Assembly (NCBI GenBank): GCA_018907035.1
Contig: JACCIC010000141.1
Span: 425,001 to 489,000, forward strand
Length of the DNA stretch: 64,000 nucleotides
Direction of reading: 5' to 3'
From: Sycobia sp. Sy_11
Taxonomy: Eukaryota; Arthropoda; Insecta; Hymenoptera; Epichrysomallidae
Position numbers and translations under genes: made by a program
Part shown: positions 57,531-64,000 of the stretch, in pieces
How the letters are laid out: the number at the start of each line of letters is the position of its first letter
Position numbering within the stretch: position 1 is the stretch's first letter
The notes under the pieces: model-generated
Database searches by the model: none
Seen by the model: only the letters and a program-made list of their open reading frames with translations
Told to the model about the DNA's origin: nothing

Positions 57531-59972
57531 CTTATTTCAATTAAATTATAACTTCATAAGCTAATTAATTGCTATATTTTTCTATTTTCGATTATCGCTT
57601 GCTATACGAATGTAGTACTTCTATCGTTGTACAGAATTTTAAAATAATGATATAGACATTAACCATTAAACACAATATTATTGATGCGACAATTGAAATT
57701 TTTATTAAGAATATGTTTAGTTCTGTAAACTACGGAAGTTTTAAAGTTCTTGTAAATTGTATATCTTCCTTATGTTGTTCATATACAAATAAGAAATGTT
57801 ATCTTTGAAATAGTGTTTCCAAAAATAAATTAGATAGCATTTCATATATATTGAAAGAAATAACAGTTACTTTATTAATATCTTTACTCTCGGGATGTCT
57901 GAATGGAAAGAAATAAGTTTTAAAATAAGAAAGATTCCAGTTATTATTTGTAATATTCTAAAATGAATTTAACATTTTGAAAAATAGAATATATTCAGAT
58001 TATATTCGTAGTACGTATTATCTGATTGATTACTTTTTTGTCACCTAAATTATAATTCTATAATTTTGTAGAATACAATAATTGGTATTTCATTGCTTTC
58101 AAAAGTTAACATGATTTTCAGCTTAAAAGGCTCTGAAAAACATCTAATAATCATTGACGTTTAGACATGGTTTTTAAAAGACTTCACCTGATATTTAGCT
58201 GCAATTCTAAAGGAAAATAATTCAATTTATATAGATTTATATTTTATATGAATTTTTATAAAATATACCATATGTATGCTATTTAGAATAAACATATTGC
58301 TTTTTTTCAAACCCAATGTTGATAATTAATATATTTCAATAATCTTATTTTATTTATAAATTATTATGAATACAATGCGAAAATTAGTATATTTTTCTAG
58401 CTTTTCTATATAAATACTTACTATTTGTATTAATAATGTAATTAAAACTCATAAGGAAGTCTACTGTGGCTGATTATCTATTCTGTATCCTAAAACTTTT
58501 AAATAAACAGTTTTCTTCCAAAATGCTTACTGCCCGAGATATTTCATCCGTTATTTAAAATGGGATATCCAGTATACTAAAATAAAATAAAAAATGAAAA
58601 TGAAGTTCTTACACCTGAGCATTTCCATGATTTGCATTTTTCGATTTTTTGTCAATAAAATATAAAACATTTAAATATCTGTTTTAATTTATTAAAAAGA
58701 CTACAGATAATAAATATTACAGTAATAATATGTCTGTAATATAATATTTATAATGTTACAATTTTAATAATATAACTGGAATATTTCTGTTATGTTACCG
58801 TTACCTGTATGTAATATGAAATGTCCGCCTTTATTTACAATGTAATGTTACGGGAAGATGGCATAAACATTTTTGCTACATACTGATAATGATCAGAAAT
58901 TCATATAGAATCTTTCAGTTGATATATTACTATTATATGACTGAAATAATGCCGAAATGATCCCATAGTATTCAAAAATATTACTAGTGTATGTCATTTA
59001 TATATCCGTAGCATATCATAGACATATAACTGAAATGTTCATGTAATTCTACTGTTACATTTAGGTAATTATGAAATATCCGCACTTATTACAATGTAAT
59101 ATATCTGCTGTAAGAAATATTTGATTTATATTATTGAAAAAATTTAGAAGTATAATTAAAGAATTGAAAACACTGTAATGATAATCGTTTTATGTTTGGT
59201 TTAGGATCCCTCAAAGAAAAATATCTAAGAGACATAAAAAAAAGCATACAAGTAAAAAGAACGCTTTGATTTTATGCGGAAAACCTCTAAAAAACCGATA
59301 CCCGTTATTGAATTGATATATTAAAACCAAAGTTATAAAGCTCTACAAAATATATATTTTTATTCTATACAATTTTTCGACGCAAACAATGTTTTTGGAG
59401 AAAAGTTTAATAACTCCATCTTGGAGTCCCTTAAACGGCACCCAAATACTCAATACACGTACCTTTAAGCACATTTTTCATAAAAAATGCTACTTGCAAA
59501 AAATAAATGCATCGAATAAAAAATATATATTTTAATGATATATACAATTTTTTATTGGAATATTTTTTATAAATTAATATTTCTCGAGATATGTTCGAAA
59601 CACTATTTTTATGGGTTTTTTAGGAAAATTTAATTTCCTCAGAACTCTACTCTATGATCTGCTTTAATGCACCCGCTATCTCCGTTATAATGTTTAATGT
59701 ATTACATTTTATTTTATAATTGATATTTATTAATGGAAAAATTTAAATTGTAATAAAATCTAGGTTTACGTTAAGAAAAATGAACTTGATATTGGAATAA
59801 TCTTAACGGCTATTGTCAACATGTGATCTATGATTACGAATTCAATAGATGTAAACAAATCTGCTAATTGTAAACTATAAACTTTTTCCAAAAGTTATCT
59901 GATTGTTTTTCATATTATTGGAGCATCCTATATAATCGTATTTGACATATAACCACCTTATATGGAGGAGGC

Positions 59973-59975
<3 letters not shown>
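57531..59975. other. AT-rich upstream DNA with a diverged direct repeat
   Basis: No gene seen. A segment at about 58787-58850 (TATGAAATGTCCGCCTTTAT-like) recurs at about 59043-59104 as TATGAAATATCCGCACTTAT with ACAATGTAAT following in both, so two diverged copies lie about 255 bases apart. Confidence 0.5.

Positions 59976-60040
<65 letters not shown>
59976..60040 (+). repeat. (GA)n microsatellite
   Basis: About 65 bases of AG dinucleotides. Confidence 0.95.
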
Positions 60041-60043
<3 letters not shown>

Positions 60044-60783
60044 GAGCGAGTGAGGGGGAAGGAGAAAGAAGTAAACCCCAAGGAGATTAACGGTAATTAC
60101 CCGATATTAGTGGGTATTGGCTGTAACACGTGGGCATGCATTCACTTTATACTTTTTTTTCCCTCTCTCTATTTCTTTGTTACCTATCGGTTCGCACACG
60201 TGTTGTATTAAGTCTAACATTTAACAGTCTACCTATGTAAAGTCTTAGCATTGGTAAAATAACTTCCTATTTTGCTCTATCTTCTCCATATATATCGAAT
60301 ATTATTATATAAGATGCTCCAAAAATATACAAAATAATTAAATAACTTTGGAAAAAAATGTATAGTCAATAATAAGAACCTTTTTTGTAGATTTATTGAA
60401 TTCATAAAGATAGATCAAATGTTGAAAATAATCATTAAGATTATTGTAATATTAAGTGAATTTCTTTTAAAGCGAACCTAAATTCTGTTACAATTTAATT
60501 ATTTTAGTTAAATAAATCTACATTATAAAATAAAATATAAAATTAATCATTTTCTTATTTTGAATAACAAGTAAAAAGATAAAACAAAGCTATTTATTAA
60601 AAAGACATAAATACTAGCATTTACGTTTATATTTTGCCCTAGATAATTGAATCGATTTAGTAAACAAATCAATAATATCGATGTAAAAATATTCTATGTA
60701 TAAATCTAGTTATGCATAAATTTCAAGTATTCATTTCAAAAAGATGCTATTTCGAAAAATATTTTTCTTCAATTTCATGAGAC
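60041..60783. other. AT-rich non-coding stretch
   Basis: Nothing recognised. Confidence 0.5.
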
Positions 60784-61075
60784 GACTACTACGGCGAGTT
60801 TCGTGCTCGCATCATTGAATACATCTCGAGATGACTTCTATAGGGAGCCTTTTGTTCAGATGATAGAATACGAATGTCCTCATAAAAGTCGTTCCGAGAT
60901 ACCTGCACATCGTATTTTATCATCCGAACACGAAAATCCCCGTAGAACTCATCCCGATATATTTGAACATCACATTCTACTGACCAAACATGAAGTGTCC
61001 CGAGACACCAGGTCATCGTATTCTACTATGCGAATATGAAACTCCCCGTAGAAATGGTTCCGAGACACCTGGTGA
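60784..61075. repeat. 60-bp repeat array, locus 2, with orientation switch
   Basis: Related to 15595-15816. From about 60890 the units run in the same direction as locus 1 (CGTAGAACTCATCCCGAT, CATCGTATTCTAC, CGTAGAAATGG). The first 90 bases run the other way: the plus strand there reads DYYGEFRARIIEY and SRDDFYREPFVQMIEYE. That is the same 20-residue motif which the minus strand shows in the rest (VSRNDFYEDIR, YRDEFYGDFRVRMIKYDVQ). The array is more diverged and has one shortened unit. Confidence 0.75.
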
Positions 61076-61757
61076 TAAATGTACCCAAGACAATATTTTC
61101 CTTTATAAGCTGTATGTACGATACACACAAAAAAAAAAAACAAAGGTCGCTCAGTTATGCTTTGTAGCACATAAACATTCCCGGCCGCACCTAGCTTTCG
61201 CTTTATCGTCCGGTTGTGCTCCAGAGCTTTTCAGTGTTGCTGATCTTTTCTTTTGGTACGGATCTGTACATCATTGCGACTTATGTGATGTTGTTTGTGA
61301 ACGACACACACACGCACTTCGTATATTTTCGTATTTTATACTAAATACAATCAATATTGTCTTAGTGATACCAACTGAAATCGAATAAAAAAAATAGCAT
61401 TTTTTCTAGTGAACGCTGAGACAGTACCTTTTTATATGGAATTGACGATACATATAGATATACATATTTTTGGGAATGTTGGTAAAGTAATTTCCTCTTT
61501 TTCCATTTTTTTTTAATTGGAAAAAAATATAGCCTATATCCCTCCGAAGATGATATAGAATATAAATTTTGAATTTCAGAGCAATAATTCAGTGGTTTCT
61601 TTTTGTTTAACGTATACAAACAAAAACACGCTTCGTTTTTATAAATTAGTATGATCACGTATACATTTTTTTAGTTTTAAGTATTTCAAAGGTGGAAGAT
61701 AACTAAATGTGAACTTCGGATAAAGAACGCTTTCAATTAATTTTATTCCTGAAAAAG
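61076..61757. other. Non-coding spacer
   Basis: GC-richer from 61140 to 61310 without recognisable coding; otherwise AT-rich. Confidence 0.45.
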
Positions 61758-62246
61758 ACCCGTGTAGAAATTTATTCTCGAATCTAATTAGTATCGGGTG
61801 AGTTTTCCTTATCAAATGTTCGAACCCATAAGGGAAATCTAGTCTGATCCTAGTTCCGATTTGTCCCACTTTTAATAGCATTTTTAATAGGGAACGAGCT
61901 TAGATTTTGGTAGGTATACCAAGCTAGAAACTAGACTGATTCTAGTCAGAAAATCTAGAAATTAAGCCAATAATAAATTATTCTAATTTTGTTTCCTCGA
62001 TTAAGTCAATAATTTTTTGACTCTTTAATATTTATTTATTTAAAATAAAAAAATATATTTACGTATTTAGGTAACGCATACCATTTAATTAGCATTCATA
62101 AATTATTTTCTATATGAGTATTACGTATTACGATTTACAATAACAATTAATAATTATTAATATATTTTTTATACACTAATAATTGTGAATTTTAATGTTA
62201 AACACCTCTGCTGAACACATATAATATTTTATTCGATGAAAAAAAT

Positions 62247-62325
62247 TCCGACCTCCGCTGAGTATCGAAACCCACGACCCTACGATTCGCAAGCTAACGC
62301 ATTGTGCACTATGCTAAAACGCAAT
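62247..62325 (-). ncRNA. tRNA-like segment (relic or SINE head)
   Basis: The minus strand reads TTTTAGCATAGTGCACAATG (A-box-like TAGCATAGTG) and, about 35 bases later, GTGGGTTTCGATACTC (B-box-like GGTTTCGATAC). Spacing suits an internal polymerase III promoter. A clean acceptor stem and cloverleaf are not evident, so it is a tRNA pseudogene or the head of a SINE different from the family at 31211. Confidence 0.45.
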
Positions 62326-62472
62326 GTGGGATTACTATACTATAGTTTGCATATGACCGTAAAGCACTTAAGATAATATAATAATTTTATAAACACAAGA
62401 TAAAACATACATAGGAAATCAATTTTTTAAATTCTTTCCCATGTTGGAAAGATCTGCGGGTGTTTATATATT

Positions 62473-62477
<5 letters not shown>

Positions 62478-62509
<32 letters not shown>

Positions 62510-62512
62510 GCG

Positions 62513-62563
<51 letters not shown>

Positions 62564-62651
62564 TTATAAAATATATATATATATAATTTTCGTGTTTATA
62601 TACTATATATATATATATATATGTACACACACGCGTGCGCGCGCACTCATT

Positions 62652-62702
<51 letters not shown>
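62478..62702 (+). repeat. Compound (TA)n-(CG)n-(CA)n microsatellites
   Basis: Two successive blocks (62478-62562 and 62615-62702), each with TA alternation next to CG and CA alternation. The Tyr-Ile and Thr-His frames are artefacts. Confidence 0.95.
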
Positions 62703-62707
<5 letters not shown>

Positions 62708-62734
62708 TATCTAATTTTCGTACACATAAGGTCT

Positions 62735-63030
62735 TGATTAGAAAAGACGTCGTTCTTTCCAATATTAGAAAAAGTTGAGGAAATCTAACTAGAATCCAAA
62801 TAGAAAGTCTAACCATTTCCTGAATTCTCCTACTTGGCAGATTCCGCCTAGAAAAACGCCATTCTTTCCAAAATCGGGAGAAGTTAAGGAAATCTAACTA
62901 GATCCAAGATAGAAAGCCTGATCATTTCCTTAAGTTTTCTACTTGTAAAATTTTGACTAGAGGAAACACGTATTTCTTTCTAACATCAATAAAAGATAAG
63001 GAAATCTGAATAAATTCGAGAAAGTAATAA
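62735..63030 (+). repeat. 110-bp tandem repeat
   Basis: Two full copies and a partial third: TAGAAAAGACGTCGTTCTTT, TAGAAAAACGCCATTCTTTC and TAGAGGAAACACGTATTTCT start units at 110-base spacing. Each is followed by GGAAATCT and CATTTCCT words. Confidence 0.8.
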
Positions 63031-63171
63031 TTAATATAAGATGATTATTAGATGATCGAAGGGAAATCTAACTCGGATCTGGCGAGATTTACCTACATGA
63101 GGAAATCATCAGTAATACTGACTAGGATCTAGCCCGAACTAGGGATATACCGAGTATATTTCTGCACGGGG

Positions 63172-64000
63172 AATAACAGAATGCAAACAACTTATTTATT
63201 TTTATAATTTTAAACGAATAAACAAATTAATCGGTTATATTTTTTGTAAGACGACAATTTTAATGAATCGATGAATTAACATATCCAGTACTCACATTAA
63301 ATTGAATGTACTTTTTGAATGTACTTTGTGCATGCTCGTAGTAAGCTTGTTGCGATCACAATTGCTATGTGGATATTAAAACTATAGTGCTTCACCAATA
63401 TCTCAAGACTAATCTTGGTATTGCTCGGTCTCGTATCGAAATTCAAGACAATAACAATACAAGATTGTATAAAAAAGTTTCAAGACAAGACCAAAACCTG
63501 AAGCATAAGAATATTGACTTGACAATATTTTTTATCAAGATATTGTAAGAATCTTGGTCTTGACAACACCACATTTTTTTAAATCTGCAATGCATTGTTG
63601 AAAACTTAAAGGTTGTTAAAAACGATTATTACGTATCGAGTACGTATTTGTTTACTTTAACATAATCAAATGCTTATTTTCTAGACAAAAAGAAAATTGT
63701 AATATTTATTTACACTAAAAGAACTGATACAGAAAAGGTATTTAAGTTATATGTGTATTCATTGTCAAAATCATTTGTACTCTTTATTATATCAAATTAC
63801 AAATAATGAATGTGTGTCGTAGATTAAGTATTACATTTCAACACAAGCATACAATGAACTGTCATTAATCAAGCGATCGCATAAGTATTCCCAATTCTAT
63901 TTTTTTATGTTAAAAGATCCTTTTTCTGAATATTCTATGTACATACACTTTTCTATAGATATAATATAGGTACAAACACACTGAAGTCTAAAAAATAACA
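63172..64000. other. AT-rich non-coding end of window
   Basis: No gene. Around 63400-63560 the words CAAGAC, TCTTGGT and GTCTTGAC recur in both orientations, a small degenerate repeat. Confidence 0.5.

Larger units (their letters stand above)
61758..63171. mobile_element. Candidate terminal-inverted-repeat element, non-coding
   Basis: The left edge ACCCGTGTAGAAATTTATTC and the right edge, read inward, CCCCGTGCAGAAATATACTC form inverted ends of about 20 bases with mismatches. The interior has no frame beyond microsatellites. It contains the word GGAAATCTAACTAGAATCC and variants in several copies, a tRNA-like segment, two compound microsatellites and a 110-bp tandem repeat. No clear target duplication is visible. 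A related left edge occurs at 36419. The family is unknown to me. Confidence 0.45.

Noticed and set aside
62460..62816. Tyr-Ile and Thr-His repeat frames
   Set aside because: Direct translation of TA, CG and CA microsatellites.

Overview
The window looks like part of an insect chromosome, probably Hymenoptera and perhaps an ant. That is inference from an AT-rich background, a homeodomain matching the insect eye gene rough, at least eight mariner copies or remnants, tRNA-derived SINEs and abundant dinucleotide arrays. No operons or bacterial signals are present. Nearly every long open frame belongs to a transposable element. The only host gene I recognise is on the minus strand: a homeobox exon at 16475-16709 whose sequence matches rough (ro), and a phase-compatible candidate first exon at 56549-56927. 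A GC-rich patch with a minus-strand TATAAAA at about 57464-57470 lies upstream. If the two exons are joined, the intron is about 39.8 kb and holds most of the mobile DNA described here. The C-terminal coding part of rough was not found.

Layout. 1-2.6 kb: AT-rich non-coding DNA and a GA microsatellite. 2.6-6.7 kb: LTR-like GC-rich segments between TA arrays, interrupted by A-rich minisatellite DNA that carries one mariner with an uninterrupted 345-codon transposase (3247-4530). 7.0-14.1 kb: three decayed mariners, a decayed copy of an unknown repeat-borne ORF, and a decayed Ty3/gypsy reverse transcriptase on the minus strand. 15.6 kb: a 60-bp tandem repeat. 16.5 kb: the rough homeobox. 18.3-27.65 kb: an almost complete 9.3-kb Ty3/gypsy element (LTR - PBS - long leader with an A/T array - gag - protease/RT/RNase H/integrase - LTR) inside a TA array, broken by several frameshifts. 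27.7-28.5 kb: a second LTR-like unit in the same TA array, followed by an unknown 110-codon ORF. 29.5-54.4 kb: mariner remnants, four SINE copies, two decayed non-LTR elements, another decayed gypsy, a miniature mariner inserted in a SINE, and a 180-bp palindrome. 56.5-57.5 kb: candidate exon 1 and promoter of rough. 57.5-64 kb: AT-rich upstream DNA, a second 60-bp repeat locus, and a candidate terminal-inverted-repeat element with microsatellites and a 110-bp tandem repeat.

How it works together: the mobile elements are independent passengers, but their nesting gives an order of events (SINE before miniature mariner at 35 kb; A-rich repeat before the intact mariner at 3.2 kb; TA array before two LTR insertions at 18-28 kb). 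The most striking link is that the large gypsy element sits in a TA array and its integrase ends in two AT-hook-like motifs, which suggests a targeting mechanism. All identifications are by reading; no database search was run.
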